Source: Clostridiales bacterium
GTDB lineage: Bacteria > Bacillota > Clostridia > Oscillospirales > Acutalibacteraceae
NCBI GenBank assembly: GCA_021199275.1
Contig: JAJQIJ010000018.1
Span: forward strand, 26,173 to 90,172
Length of the DNA: 64,000 bases
Direction of reading: 5' to 3'
Positions within the stretch are counted from its first letter, which is position 1, and every line of letters starts with the position of its first letter. The position numbers and the translations under genes are program-made. Below are positions 16,559 through 25,748 of this stretch, piece by piece. The notes below the pieces were generated by a model, which was not told the DNA's origin, did no database searches, and saw only the letters and a list, made by a program, of their open reading frames with translations.

Positions 16559-17755
16559 ATGGAAAACAAAAAAAGCTTAATTGCTGTTTTGGCGCCCGTG
16601 TTTGCCGCGGTGCTTATAATATGTTCATTAGCAGTCAGCGGGCACATGACAAAAAACACAGACGCCGAAACGCCTACTGCTAAAGAAAGCAGCACGGCTG
16701 AAGAAACCACGCAGGAAGCCGTTTCAACAGTAACCAGCACAGTCAATCTTGTTGCCGTGGGCGACAACCTTATTCACAACACATTGATTTCAGCCGGCGA
16801 GCAGGAAGACGGCACGCTTGACTACACGTCGTTTTATGCAAATATAAAAAAGGATATTTCCGCTGCTGACATAGCGGTAATAAACCAGGAAACCATGCTT
16901 GGCGGAGACGCTTTTGATTATGCCGGCTACCCCTGTTTTAACACGCCGTGGGAAGTCGGTGTTGCGGCAATAGACGCGGGCTTTGACATTTTTACATGCG
17001 CCACAAACCACTCGCTTGACGTGGGCTATTCCGGCATAGAGCAGGAATGTAAGTTTTTTGACGAACACACAGAAGTAGTGCATGTGGGCACTAACGACAC
17101 AGAGGAAGAATATAACACCGTTATATATTACACAAAAAACAACATAACATTTGCAATACTTAATTATACTTACGGCACCAACGGAATATCACTGCCGAGC
17201 GGCAAGGAATGGTGCGTAAATATGATGGACGAAGACAAAATTACGCAGGACGTTACCGAAGCAAAGGCAAATGCTGACGTAGTTATAGTATTTCCGCATT
17301 GGGGCACCGAAAACAGCACTGAAATTTCAAGCTATCAAAAGGAATACACGCAGTTGTTTTCAGATTTGGGCGTTGACATTGTTATAGGCACGCACCCGCA
17401 TGTGCTGCAAAGCGTAGAGTGGGTTGAAAATGAAGACACGGGCAAAAAAATGCTGGTTTATTATTCGCTGGGCAACTTTATTTCGCACCAGGTTAATTTA
17501 GACCAGCTGTGCGGCGGCATGGCAAAAATAACAATTACCAAAACAGACGGGGTAATAAGCATTGATTCGGCAACGCTTGTGCCGGTTGTGTGCTGGTACA
17601 GCTCTTCGTCAGGCTCTTATGAATTTTCTGTTTATAAACTAAGCGATTACACAGATTCGCTTGCCTCTTCACACGCGCAAAGCGGCGCCACTGTTGAATA
17701 TTTCACCAGCCTTGCCGAAAGCGTTGTGCCGGAAGAATTTTTGGAAATTTCATAA
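16559..17755 (+). CDS. CapA-family protein, membrane-anchored metallophosphatase fold
   Basis: The 398-aa protein has an N-terminal membrane anchor (residues about 8-28), a Thr/Glu-rich linker, and the CapA/PGA_cap domain: VGDNLIHNT, NQETML, TCATNHSLDVG, FPHWGTE, GTHPHVLQ and YSLGNFIS, with the His/Asp/Asn set of a calcineurin-like metal site. CapA of Bacillus is tied to poly-gamma-glutamate capsule export, but no capB or capC genes are near, and most clostridial homologues have no proven role. It is transcribed alone from the promoter at 16488. Confidence 0.85.
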   Translation: MENKKSLIAVLAPVFAAVLIICSLAVSGHMTKNTDAETPTAKESSTAEETTQEAVSTVTSTVNLVAVGDNLIHNTLISAGEQEDGTLDYTSFYANIKKDISAADIAVINQETMLGGDAFDYAGYPCFNTPWEVGVAAIDAGFDIFTCATNHSLDVGYSGIEQECKFFDEHTEVVHVGTNDTEEEYNTVIYYTKNNITFAILNYTYGTNGISLPSGKEWCVNMMDEDKITQDVTEAKANADVVIVFPHWGTENSTEISSYQKEYTQLFSDLGVDIVIGTHPHVLQSVEWVENEDTGKKMLVYYSLGNFISHQVNLDQLCGGMAKITITKTDGVISIDSATLVPVVCWYSSSSGSYEFSVYKLSDYTDSLASSHAQSGATVEYFTSLAESVVPEEFLEIS

Positions 17756-17853
17756 AATTTTAAGCCACGCGCCGCGAAAAAGCCAAAATTACACAAAAAA
17801 GTTTTAACATTTCGGGTGCTTGTTAACAGTTTATACAAAAATTACAAATAGCG

Positions 17854-17882
17854 TTGACAATTTTGAAATTGAAAATTATAAT
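17854..17882 (+). promoter_or_regulatory. glnA sigma-A promoter
   Basis: -35 TTGACA (17854-17859), 17-bp spacer, -10 TATAAT (17877-17882), both perfect. The start is predicted at about 17889. Confidence 0.85.
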
Positions 17883-17894
17883 AATATTGTACTG

Positions 17895-17937
17895 AGAACA
17901 AAGGCGTTCTGATTATTCAGAGCGCCTTTATTTTTTT
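17895..17937 (+). promoter_or_regulatory. glnA leader attenuator (terminator with alternative hairpin)
   Basis: A terminator lies between the promoter and glnA: AAAGGCGTTCTGA (17900-17912) pairs with TCAGAGCGCCTTT (17917-17929), then ATTTTTTT. A competing 5-bp hairpin, AGAAC/GTTCT (17895-17899/17906-17910), has the six-base loop AAAGGC, with A at position 1 and G at position 4, as in the loops bound by ANTAR antiterminators. The two structures exclude each other. The standard ANTAR site has two such loops; only one is seen here. Confidence 0.65.
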
Positions 17938-17970
17938 GTAACATTCATAAAGGTAAAGAGAGGAAAAGTT

Positions 17971-19311
17971 ATGGCAAAAATAACGAAAGAATTTATTCTG
18001 AACGACGCAAAAGAAAAAAACGTTGAATTTGTAAGGCTGCAGTTTACAGACGTGTTCGGGCTTATGAAAAACGTGGCAGTCACGGTGTCTCAGCTTGAAA
18101 AAGCGCTTGACAATGACTGCATGTTTGACGGCTCTTCAATAGACGGCTTTGTAAGAATTGACGAGTCAGACATGTATCTGCACCCGGACCTTGACTCATG
18201 GGGCATTTTCCCGTGGCGCACTTTCAGCGGAAAAACCACCGCAAGGCTCATTTGTTCAGTTTACACGGCTGACAACAAGACCCCGTTTTTGGGCGACCCG
18301 AAAAACATACTTAAAAAAGTAATGGACGAAGCTGCCGAAATGGGCTATGGCTTCAACGTCGGCCCGGAGCTTGAATTTTTCCTTTTCAAAAAAGATGAAA
18401 ACGGCAACGCCACAACCGAAATGACAGACGTTGGCGGTTACTTTGACTTAAACCCGATTGACGCAGGCGAAAACTGCCGGCGCGACATATGCCTTGCCCT
18501 TGAAGAAATGGGTTATGTAATTGAAGCTTCTCACCACGAAGTTGCGGAATCGCAGCACGAAATAGATTTCAGGTTTGACGACGTAATGACAACAGCAGAC
18601 AGAGTTATGACTTTCAAGCACGTTGTTAAAACATATGCCACAAAGCACGGGCTGCACGCCACATTTATGCCGAAACCGGTTTATGGAATTAACGGTTCGG
18701 GCATGCACACAAACATGAGCCTTTACAGCCTTGAAAGCGGCGCAAATATTTTTGACGACCCGAGCGACGAGCTTGGCCTTTCAAAGGAAGCATATGCTTT
18801 CATTGCCGGAATCATGGCGCACATCAAGGGCATAGCTGCATTTTCAAACCCAACCGTAAATTCATATAAAAGGCTTGTGCCGGGCTATGAAGCGCCGTGC
18901 TATCTTACATGGTCAGCTTCAAACCGTTCGTGCCTGGTGCGCATTCCCGCCGCAAGGGGCAAGGGCACGCGTGTTGAGCTGCGCTGCCCGGACCCGACAT
19001 GCAACCCCTATCTTGAAATGGCTCTTTGCCTTGCAGCCGGGCTTGACGGCATAAAGAAAAAGATGACTCCCCCGGCGCCTGTTGATTACAATGTGTTCAG
19101 CCTGACAAATGAAGACCTGGCGCACGAACACATTGACTGCCTGCCCGGCAACCTGATTGAAGCCGTGCAAGCTGCCGAAGCAGACCCGTTCATTAAAGAA
19201 ACTCTGGGCAGCCACATTTTCAACGCTTACATCAGCGGCAAAAAGCGCGAATGGGACGAATACAGGACCCAGGTTACGCAGTGGGAAGTTAACAGATATT
19301 TAAAGAAGTAA
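17971..19311 (+). CDS. glnA: Glutamine synthetase, type I (alpha, Gram-positive form)
   Basis: The 446-aa enzyme makes glutamine from glutamate, ammonia and ATP. Short type I-alpha length and motifs fit: FDGSSIDGF (50-58), the beta-grasp region [38 protein letters not shown], the [19 protein letters not shown] glutamate flap, and [13 protein letters not shown]. The adenylylation site of the beta form (NLYDLPPEE) is absent, as expected, so control is by feedback and expression. It follows an attenuator leader, and a strong terminator (19392-19431) lies before the ammonium transporter gene. Confidence 0.96.
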   Translation: MAKITKEFILNDAKEKNVEFVRLQFTDVFGLMKNVAVTVSQLEKALDNDCMFDGSSIDGFVRIDESDMYLHPDLDSWGIFPWRTFSGKTTARLICSVYTADNKTPFLGDPKNILKKVMDEAAEMGYGFNVGPELEFFLFKKDENGNATTEMTDVGGYFDLNPIDAGENCRRDICLALEEMGYVIEASHHEVAESQHEIDFRFDDVMTTADRVMTFKHVVKTYATKHGLHATFMPKPVYGINGSGMHTNMSLYSLESGANIFDDPSDELGLSKEAYAFIAGIMAHIKGIAAFSNPTVNSYKRLVPGYEAPCYLTWSASNRSCLVRIPAARGKGTRVELRCPDPTCNPYLEMALCLAAGLDGIKKKMTPPAPVDYNVFSLTNEDLAHEHIDCLPGNLIEAVQAAEADPFIKETLGSHIFNAYISGKKREWDEYRTQVTQWEVNRYLKK

Positions 19312-19391
19312 ATTATTTGCCCTCTCTTATGGCGTTTTGCCATTTGGCCGGCTGCGTTTGTTAACAGGCGTGCCGGCCGCCATAGATACAC

Positions 19392-19431
19392 AAAGGAGTG
19401 TATTTCACGAAAGTGAAATGCGCTCCTTTTT
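19392..19431 (+). terminator. Intrinsic terminator after glnA
   Basis: A 17-bp stem (19392-19408 with 19413-19429), closed by a GAAA tetraloop and containing two G-U pairs on the plus strand, is followed by TTTTTAATTT. It may end glnA transcription or act as an attenuator before amt. Confidence 0.8.
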
Positions 19432-19607
19432 AATTTGGCTGTTTGCCCTTATTAAAAGCGCGTTGCTGCAAAGCGGCGGTTTTGCGGCTTAAAGCCGCTG
19501 CTTTAGCGCAATGCCGGGGCTTAATTGCATTTGAAAGGCGCACCGGCTTTAACCCCCGGCGCTGCCCGTTCAAATAAAAATCTGTCTTTAATAGAGGAGG
19601 AATTTTT
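19432..19607 (+). other. G+C-rich leader of the amt gene
   Basis: The spacer holds GCGGCTTAAAGCCGC (19484-19498) and a wider pair GCCGGGG (19513-19519)/CCCCGGC (19554-19560). A strong AGAGGAGGAA ribosome site precedes the start codon. No clear promoter was found, so amt may depend on read-through from glnA. Confidence 0.4.
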
Positions 19608-21350
19608 ATGACAGAGCTTATTGAAGAAATTGTTAGCGGTGATGTTTTCGGCGTTTGGTTTTTAATCGGCGCGGCGCTTGTGTTCTTTATGCAGTGCGGC
19701 TTTGCAATGGTTGAAACAGGGTTTACCAGGGCAAAAAATGCCGGCAACATAATTATGAAAAACCTTATGGACTTTTGCATAGGCGCCCTGTGCTTTATTG
19801 TGCTGGGCTTCGGGCTTATGATGGGCGAAGAGGTGCTCGGCGGGCTGTGCGGCATGCCCACTCTCGGGCTGTTAACCGACTATGCGTCAAACAGCGAAAG
19901 CTGGTCAAGCTTTGTTTTCAACCTTGTTTTCTGCGCCACGGCTGCCACAATAGTTTCCGGCGCAATGGCTGAAAGGACAAAGTTTTCATCATATTGCATA
20001 TATTCCGCCGTTATTTCAGCTGTTATTTACCCGATAGAGGCGGGCTGGATATGGAATTCAAACGGCTGGCTGGCCAACATGGGCTTTCACGATTACGCAG
20101 GTTCAGCAGCAATTCACATGGTGGGCGGCATTGCGGCGCTTATAGGCGCGGCTATTTTAGGCCCGCGTATAGGTAAATATAAAAAAGACGCGAAAACAGG
20201 CAAAAAAATTGCAAAGGCTATACCCGGCCATTCGCTGACTTTGGGCGCGCTGGGCGTGTTCATTTTATGGTTTGGCTGGTATGGCTTCAACGGCGCCGCA
20301 GCAACAGACACCGCAACTCTGGCGTCAATCTTTCTTACAACAACTTTGGCCCCGGCAACGGCAACAGTTGTGGCAATGATATTTACATGGCTGAAAGACG
20401 GCAAGCCTGACGTTTCAATGTCTTTAAACGCGTCTCTTGCAGGGCTTGTTGCCATAACCGCCCCGTGCGACTGCGTTGACGCGCTCGGCGCAATCATAAT
20501 AGGCGCGGTTGCGGGCATTTTGGTGGTAATTGCGGTTGAAGTAATAGACAAGAAAATGCATGTTGACGACCCGGTTGGCGCCGTGGCAGTGCACATGGTA
20601 AACGGCGTGTGGGGCACAATTGCCGTTGGGCTGTTTTCAACAGGTGCAGACGGCGTCGGAACAGGGCTGTTTTACGGCGGCGGCTTAAAGCAGCTGGGAA
20701 TTCAGCTTTTGGGCTTTATGTGCGTTGCCGCATGGACCGCCGTTACAATGACCTGTGTCTTTTTCTTAATTAAAAAGACAAACGGGCTGCGTGTTTCAAG
20801 GGAAGAGGAAATTAAAGGCCTTGACGGCACAGAACACAACCTGCCGTCTGCTTATGCAGATTTCATGCCGGTAAGCTTAGCACCGGCCGTGCTTGCAGAC
20901 GACGGCGAAATGCCGCAGGCAAAGGTGCCGCTTGAAAAGGCCGTGCCGGTTGAATCGTATACGGCGAACACAGACGGCAAGCTTACAAATATTGTTATGA
21001 TATTCAACCCATCTAAATTTGAGCAGGTTAAAAGCAGCATGAATGAAATCGGCGTAACCGGCATGACGGTTACCAACGTTATGGGCTGCGGCACCCAGAA
21101 AGGCCACATGAGAAGATACCGCGGTGTTGACGTTGAAGAAATGAATTTGAACCCGAAGATGAAGCTGGAAATGGCAATTTCAAAAGTGCCGGTTTCAACG
21201 GTTGTTGACACGGCAAGGCAGGCGCTTTACACCGGCAATATTGGCGACGGAAAAATATTTGTTTATGATATTGAAGATGTAATAAAGGTGCGCACGGGCG
21301 AAAGCGGCGTAGACGCTTTGCAGGGTGAAGACGATTTGGCAAACGACTGA
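19608..21350 (+). CDS. Ammonium transporter fused to a PII signalling domain (Amt-PII)
   Basis: Residues about 10-415 form an 11-helix Amt channel: FFMQCGFAMVETGFTRAKN, the His-bearing DYAGSAAIHMVGGIAAL and GAVAVHMVNGVWGTIAVGLF (the twin-His pore) and ITAPCDCV. After a linker of about 45 residues, a PII domain fills 459-573: LTNIVMIFNPSKFEQVK, the T-loop GCGTQKGHMRRYRG, ALYTGNIGDGKIFV and VIKVRTGE. PII proteins bind ATP/ADP and 2-oxoglutarate and plug Amt; here sensor and channel are one chain. The T-loop lacks the Tyr that is uridylylated in proteobacterial GlnB. It follows glnA on the same strand. Confidence 0.93.
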   Translation: MTELIEEIVSGDVFGVWFLIGAALVFFMQCGFAMVETGFTRAKNAGNIIMKNLMDFCIGALCFIVLGFGLMMGEEVLGGLCGMPTLGLLTDYASNSESWSSFVFNLVFCATAATIVSGAMAERTKFSSYCIYSAVISAVIYPIEAGWIWNSNGWLANMGFHDYAGSAAIHMVGGIAALIGAAILGPRIGKYKKDAKTGKKIAKAIPGHSLTLGALGVFILWFGWYGFNGAAATDTATLASIFLTTTLAPATATVVAMIFTWLKDGKPDVSMSLNASLAGLVAITAPCDCVDALGAIIIGAVAGILVVIAVEVIDKKMHVDDPVGAVAVHMVNGVWGTIAVGLFSTGADGVGTGLFYGGGLKQLGIQLLGFMCVAAWTAVTMTCVFFLIKKTNGLRVSREEEIKGLDGTEHNLPSAYADFMPVSLAPAVLADDGEMPQAKVPLEKAVPVESYTANTDGKLTNIVMIFNPSKFEQVKSSMNEIGVTGMTVTNVMGCGTQKGHMRRYRGVDVEEMNLNPKMKLEMAISKVPVSTVVDTARQALYTGNIGDGKIFVYDIEDVIKVRTGESGVDALQGEDDLAND

Positions 21351-21437
21351 TTAAGTAATCGGGAGGCGAACAGAACAGCGATACCTGCGAAACTGAGCAA
21401 AACTAAAGCCGGGTCAGCATAAGTTTTAAACACAAAA

Positions 21438-21469
21438 ATGCGGCAAAGCTCAAAAGAGTTTTGCCGCAT
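21438..21469. terminator. Terminator between amt-PII and gdpD
   Basis: ATGCGGCAAAGCTC pairs with GAGTTTTGCCGCAT (G-U allowed) around AAAA, between converging genes. Confidence 0.7.
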
Positions 21470-21506
21470 AGTTTTCTGAAATGTTAATTTCAAAGCAGCC
21501 GGGCGG

Positions 21507-22523
21507 TTAATCGCCTTGGGCATATACAACTTTATAAAGTGCGTCAGGGTAATCAGTCATAATACAGTCTGCGCCAAGCGAATACAGATATTCCATGTCG
21601 CTTTCATTGTTTACAGTCCAATATTGAACTGCAATATTATGTTCGTGCGCATAATTTATAACCTTTGCCGTGCCCAAATTAACAAGAAGCCTGTAAGGCA
21701 AATTATAAGGTATTTGCAGCACGGAATAGGCCGCTTCAAAATCGCTGTCGCCGCGCATTGCGGCCGCCCAGAAGCTGAGCACCTCTTTAATAGTGGCGCT
21801 TCTTACTAAGTCCGGGTGGTTTTCGTCTGCATATTGGGAAACTTCTTCGTGAAATGTGCCGAATATAACGCTGCCAAGCAAATTCCTTTCAACAAGAATG
21901 TCATATAAAATGTCAACGCCCTGCTGCCCCGCCGTGCCGGAATCTTTTATTTCAATTATATAGTTATAGTCGCCAACGGACATAAGGTAATCAAGCGCGT
22001 CTTCCACACGCAATATCTTTAATTCGTCAGGCACGTCGGCGCCGCTGAGCCCGGCATAGGGCATGTCGCCGCTTTCATTTTCAAACTTTGCGCCCATATT
22101 CAGCTGCCTGAGTTCATCATATGTGTAATCAGACGGCTTGGCGTCTGCCACACCGAGCACCTCTTCGCAATCTGACGTGCGTTCAAGCGTGTCGTCATGC
22201 AGCAGGACAAGCACATTATCTTTGGTAATATGCAAATCAAATTCAAAAGTGTCAACTTCAAAGCTGCTGTTTTCGGCACAGTTTTTAAATGCCATCATGG
22301 TTTCTTCCGGCATTATGCCGCCGCCGCTGCGGTGCGCGCTTATTTGAATTTCACCTAATGCTGTAATATATTGGTTGTCAACATCATATTGCTTAATATT
22401 GCCCGGATTTGAACGCCAGCAGCATGATATTGCAATGACCGCAATAAAAGCCGCAAGAAAGGCGCTTATTACAGACGCGGCTATTTTTCCTTTGGAAAGC
22501 TGCTTTTTTTCTTTTATTTTCAC
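21507..22523 (-). CDS. Glycerophosphodiester phosphodiesterase, membrane-anchored
   Basis: The 338-aa protein has an N-terminal membrane segment (about 13-35, ASVISAFLAAFIAVIAISC) and a GDPD domain: ISAHRSGGG with PEET, FDLHITKD, LHDDTLERTSD, IIEIKD, and the C-terminal WTVNNESDMEYLYSLGADCIMTDYP. It hydrolyses glycerophosphodiesters to glycerol-3-phosphate and an alcohol, probably outside the membrane. The start is a GTG (22521-22523) 10 nt after AAAGG. A small hairpin (22543-22559) overlaps the leader. It is set on the opposite strand inside the nitrogen block. Confidence 0.88.
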   Translation of the reverse strand: MKIKEKKQLSKGKIAASVISAFLAAFIAVIAISCCWRSNPGNIKQYDVDNQYITALGEIQISAHRSGGGIMPEETMMAFKNCAENSSFEVDTFEFDLHITKDNVLVLLHDDTLERTSDCEEVLGVADAKPSDYTYDELRQLNMGAKFENESGDMPYAGLSGADVPDELKILRVEDALDYLMSVGDYNYIIEIKDSGTAGQQGVDILYDILVERNLLGSVIFGTFHEEVSQYADENHPDLVRSATIKEVLSFWAAAMRGDSDFEAAYSVLQIPYNLPYRLLVNLGTAKVINYAHEHNIAVQYWTVNNESDMEYLYSLGADCIMTDYPDALYKVVYAQGD

Positions 22524-23120
22524 AACAGCACGACCTTTCTGTTTTCGGCAATGCCGAAAGCAATTTAATTTTCTTAACTATAATATTTGTAAAGCTGCCC
22601 ACGCATAGCAAGGCGCACGGTTTGCCATTTTCCTTATGGGGCATAATCCACCGCATAAGCGGGCAAAGCCCTTGCCAAATGCCGGCGTTCGGGCAAATCC
22701 TTTAATTAAATTATAGCACAATTTGCCAACCAGTCAAATGCTTTTTGATGTGCCGCTGCCGCCTTTTGTTAAATAAAGCCATTGCTTTTTTGTCAATAAT
22801 TTACAAATTAATTATCATATTTCAAATTATTGCGTAATATTTTTGTGCGTTTTTGCTTAAATATCAATTTGTAATTTTATATATATATTTTGCCGGTGCA
22901 AATAGATTTTTTTCATAAAATGATGAAAATACGCGTTTGTTATTGCTATTAATAATATAAAGATTTATAATATTAAAAAGCTTGTTTTACGCCGTTTTGG
23001 CTATTGGCAAAGCCTTTTAAAGATAATTTCACACTTGCAAAGCGCGCGCCGCTGTTTGCAACGCGCGCCTTTTCAAACAACCTTGCGCTTGTTTGCGCAC
23101 AATTCCAAGGAGGAGATACC
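22524..23120. other. Divergent gdpD/glutamate-synthase spacer
   Basis: About 600 bp without a gene. 22660-22710 is the second copy of repeat family 2 (CGGGCAAAGCCCTTG..., similar to 5205-5256). 22720-22980 is extremely A+T-rich and should hold promoters, but no single pair is convincing. 23035-23075 has a GCGCGC-rich inverted repeat (GCGCGCGC...GCGCGC) before the ribosome site, possibly a leader hairpin. A frame is open upstream of the glutamate synthase start from 23004, but lacks a ribosome site. Confidence 0.45.
22660..22710. repeat. Dispersed intergenic repeat, family 2 (copy B)
   Basis: It aligns with 5205-5256 through CCTTG-CAAATG and GTTCGGGCAAA. It starts with the same hairpin word CGGGCAAAGCCC. 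Confidence 0.5.
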
Positions 23121-24224
23121 ATGCTGAAAGAAGGTCAGGTCCGCATTCCGTCCGGCTGCGCAATTGCAGCCATAATAGACCGCAAGGGCGGCAAAATTAA
23201 CGGGGGCGAAATAATAAAATCAATAGCCCTTATGCACGACAGGTCAAACGGGCTGGGCGGCGGCTTTGCGGCGTACGGAATATACCCCGAACATGCAGAC
23301 GACTATGCATTTCATGTCTTTTATGACAAAACAGAAGCCAAAAGCAGCTGTGAGGATTTCCTTTTTAAGCATTTTAATGTTGACGTGTCTGAAAAAATAC
23401 CCACAAAAAAGATGGCAGCCATTAAAAACGGCCCTGAAATATGGCGTTATTTTGCAAAGCCAAACAAAGTGAGAATGCGCGAATCCAGAATGGACGAAGA
23501 GGAATATACAGTTCAGTGCGTTATGAAGGTAAACCAGAATATTGACGGCGCATTTATATTTTCAAGCGGCAAAAATATGGGCTGCTTTAAAGCGGTGGGT
23601 TACCCCGAAGATGTGGGCGAATTTTATATGCTTGACCAATATGACGCATATTTGTGGACTGCGCACGGGAGATTTCCAACCAACACGCCCGGCTGGTGGG
23701 GCGGGTCTCACCCGTTTAATATACTTGACTGGTCAATAGTTCACAACGGCGAAATTTCTTCATATGACGCAAACAGGCGCTATATTGAACAGTTTGGTTA
23801 TGTATGCACAATGCAGACGGACACAGAGGTTATTACATATCTTTTTGACCACCTTATTCGCCACCACAACCTGCCCATTGAAGTCGCGGCAGACGTTTTA
23901 ACCGCGCCCGAATGGGACGAAATAGACAGAATGGACAAAGACAAAAAAGAATATTTTACAAACCTGCGCTCAATATATAACGCAGCTCTGGTTAACGGCC
24001 CGTTTTCTGTAATACTGGGCTCAAACCGCGGGCTGCTTGCAATAAACGACAGGCTGAAGCTGCGTTCACTGACAGCGGCAACAAAAGGTTCGCGGGCATA
24101 TTTTGCCTCTGAAGAGTCGGCAATAAGAATCATATGCCCCAACCCCGAAAAGGTCTGGTCTGTCAGCGGGGCCGAGCCGGTGTTTGTGCCGCTTGAAATT
24201 GACAAGGAGGAGGCGAAAAAATAA
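23121..24224 (+). CDS. Glutamate synthase amidotransferase subunit (class II GATase)
   Basis: The 367-aa protein is a free-standing class II glutamine amidotransferase domain of the archaeal-type glutamate synthase, releasing ammonia from glutamine. The nucleophile is most likely Cys13 in RIPSGCAIAAI, so the first 12 residues would be removed as a propeptide. Other GATase marks are GGGFAAYG, TAHGRFPTN, HNGEISSYDANR and TDTEV. GGAGGAG 7 nt before the ATG at 23121 fixes the start; upstream codons in frame are non-coding. The gene ends in a TAATG overlap with the FMN subunit. Confidence 0.88.
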   Translation: MLKEGQVRIPSGCAIAAIIDRKGGKINGGEIIKSIALMHDRSNGLGGGFAAYGIYPEHADDYAFHVFYDKTEAKSSCEDFLFKHFNVDVSEKIPTKKMAAIKNGPEIWRYFAKPNKVRMRESRMDEEEYTVQCVMKVNQNIDGAFIFSSGKNMGCFKAVGYPEDVGEFYMLDQYDAYLWTAHGRFPTNTPGWWGGSHPFNILDWSIVHNGEISSYDANRRYIEQFGYVCTMQTDTEVITYLFDHLIRHHNLPIEVAADVLTAPEWDEIDRMDKDKKEYFTNLRSIYNAALVNGPFSVILGSNRGLLAINDRLKLRSLTAATKGSRAYFASEESAIRIICPNPEKVWSVSGAEPVFVPLEIDKEEAKK

Positions 24225-25726
24225 TGATAAACTATATTCCGCGCCGTTTTACCGTTGTGCGCGACAAGGAGCTTTGCATAAACTGCGGCTGCTGCGTGCG
24301 CCAATGTGCAAACGAATGTCATTATTATTCGCAAGACGGCAAAACAGTTCTTGTAAATTCAAATGAATGCGTTGCCTGCCACAGATGTGTTGATTTGTGC
24401 CCAACCGGCGCGCTAAGAATTGAAAAATATGTTTGCGATTACCGTGAAAACGCAAACTGGACTGCGCAATACCAGCAGGAAATCTGCCGCCAGGCAAACA
24501 CGGGCTCAACCCTTTTGTCTGCAATGGGCAACCCAAAGCCGTTTCCTATATACTGGGATAAGCTGCTGCTCAATGCGTCACAGGTTACAAACCCCTCTAT
24601 AGACCCGCTGCGCGAGCCCATGGAAATTCGCACTATTTTAGGGCGAAAGCCTGAAAAGTTAGAGGTAAAAAAGAAAGGCGTGTCAATAACAAAAATGCCG
24701 CCCCAGGTTATGATTGAAACGCCTATTATGTTTTCGGCAATGTCATTCGGCTCAATAAGCCTTAACGCCCAAAAGTCTCTTGCGCTTGCGGCTAAGGAGC
24801 TCGGCACACTGTTCAACACGGGCGAAGGCGGGCTGCATGACGACCTTAAGGATTTGGGGCCATGGGCGGTTGTTCAGGTGGCTTCCGGGCGTTTCGGCGT
24901 GCATAAAGAATATCTTAACAATTCTAAATTTATTGAAATCAAAATAGGCCAGGGCGCAAAGCCCGGTATAGGCGGGCACCTGCCGGGTGAAAAGGTAAAC
25001 GTTGAAGTTTCAAACGCAAGAATGATTCCGGTTGGCTCTGACGCAATATCCCCCGCCCCGCACCATGACATTTATTCAATTGAAGACCTGCGCCAGCTGA
25101 TATGGTCTTTAAAACAGGCCACGGGCGACAAAAAGCCGGTTTCCGTTAAAATAGCAGCAGTGCATAACATTGCCGCAATAGCGTCAGGCGTTGCACGCGC
25201 CGGGGCAGATATTGTGGTAATAGACGGGTTTCGCGGCGGCACAGGCGCTGCCCCCACCAGAATAAGAGACAATGTCGGCATTCCTGTGGAACTTGCGCTT
25301 GCCGCGGCAGACCAAAGGCTGCGCGACGAAGGAATTCGTTCAAAGGTTTCACTTGTGGCGGCGGGCTCATTTCGCTGTTCGGCAGACATAGTAAAGGCAA
25401 TAGCCCTGGGCGCAGACGCGTGTTACATAGCTTCCGCCGCACTTATTGCAATGGGCTGCCACATGTGCCAGACCTGCAACACGGGCAAGTGCAACTGGGG
25501 CATTGCAACGCAGCGCCCTGACCTGACGCGCAGGTTAAACCCTGAAATAGCGTCTCAGCGCGTAATCAACCTGATTAACGCATGGAACCATGAAATAAAA
25601 GAAATCATGGGCGGCATGGGCATAAATTCCATAGATTCGCTAAGGGGCAACCGGCTTATGCTAAGGGGAATTGGGCTGACTGAAAAGGAACTTGAAATAT
25701 TGGGCGTAAAGCACGCCGGCGAATAG
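24224..25726 (+). CDS. Glutamate synthase FMN/ferredoxin subunit
   Basis: The 500-aa protein joins an N-terminal two-cluster ferredoxin (Cys18/21/24/28 and Cys49/52/55/59) to the FMN-binding TIM barrel of glutamate synthase: MFSAMSFGSISLNAQKSLALA (169-189), FNTGEGG, GQGAKPGIGGHLPGEKV, ISPAPHHDIYSIEDL, GFRGGTGAAP and the 3Fe-4S loop CHMCQTCNTGKC (412-423). It reduces 2-iminoglutarate, formed from 2-oxoglutarate and ammonia, to glutamate. It lacks the amidotransferase and GXGXG domains, which are separate genes on either side. GGAGGAGG precedes the ATG. Confidence 0.93.
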   Translation: MINYIPRRFTVVRDKELCINCGCCVRQCANECHYYSQDGKTVLVNSNECVACHRCVDLCPTGALRIEKYVCDYRENANWTAQYQQEICRQANTGSTLLSAMGNPKPFPIYWDKLLLNASQVTNPSIDPLREPMEIRTILGRKPEKLEVKKKGVSITKMPPQVMIETPIMFSAMSFGSISLNAQKSLALAAKELGTLFNTGEGGLHDDLKDLGPWAVVQVASGRFGVHKEYLNNSKFIEIKIGQGAKPGIGGHLPGEKVNVEVSNARMIPVGSDAISPAPHHDIYSIEDLRQLIWSLKQATGDKKPVSVKIAAVHNIAAIASGVARAGADIVVIDGFRGGTGAAPTRIRDNVGIPVELALAAADQRLRDEGIRSKVSLVAAGSFRCSADIVKAIALGADACYIASAALIAMGCHMCQTCNTGKCNWGIATQRPDLTRRLNPEIASQRVINLINAWNHEIKEIMGGMGINSIDSLRGNRLMLRGIGLTEKELEILGVKHAGE

Positions 25727-25748
25727 CAGGAAAGAGGGTTTACAACAA

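Noticed and set aside
23004..23120. Upstream frame extending the amidotransferase gene
   Set aside because: A strong GGAGGAG site precedes the ATG at 23121, and the extension overlaps a G+C-rich hairpin.
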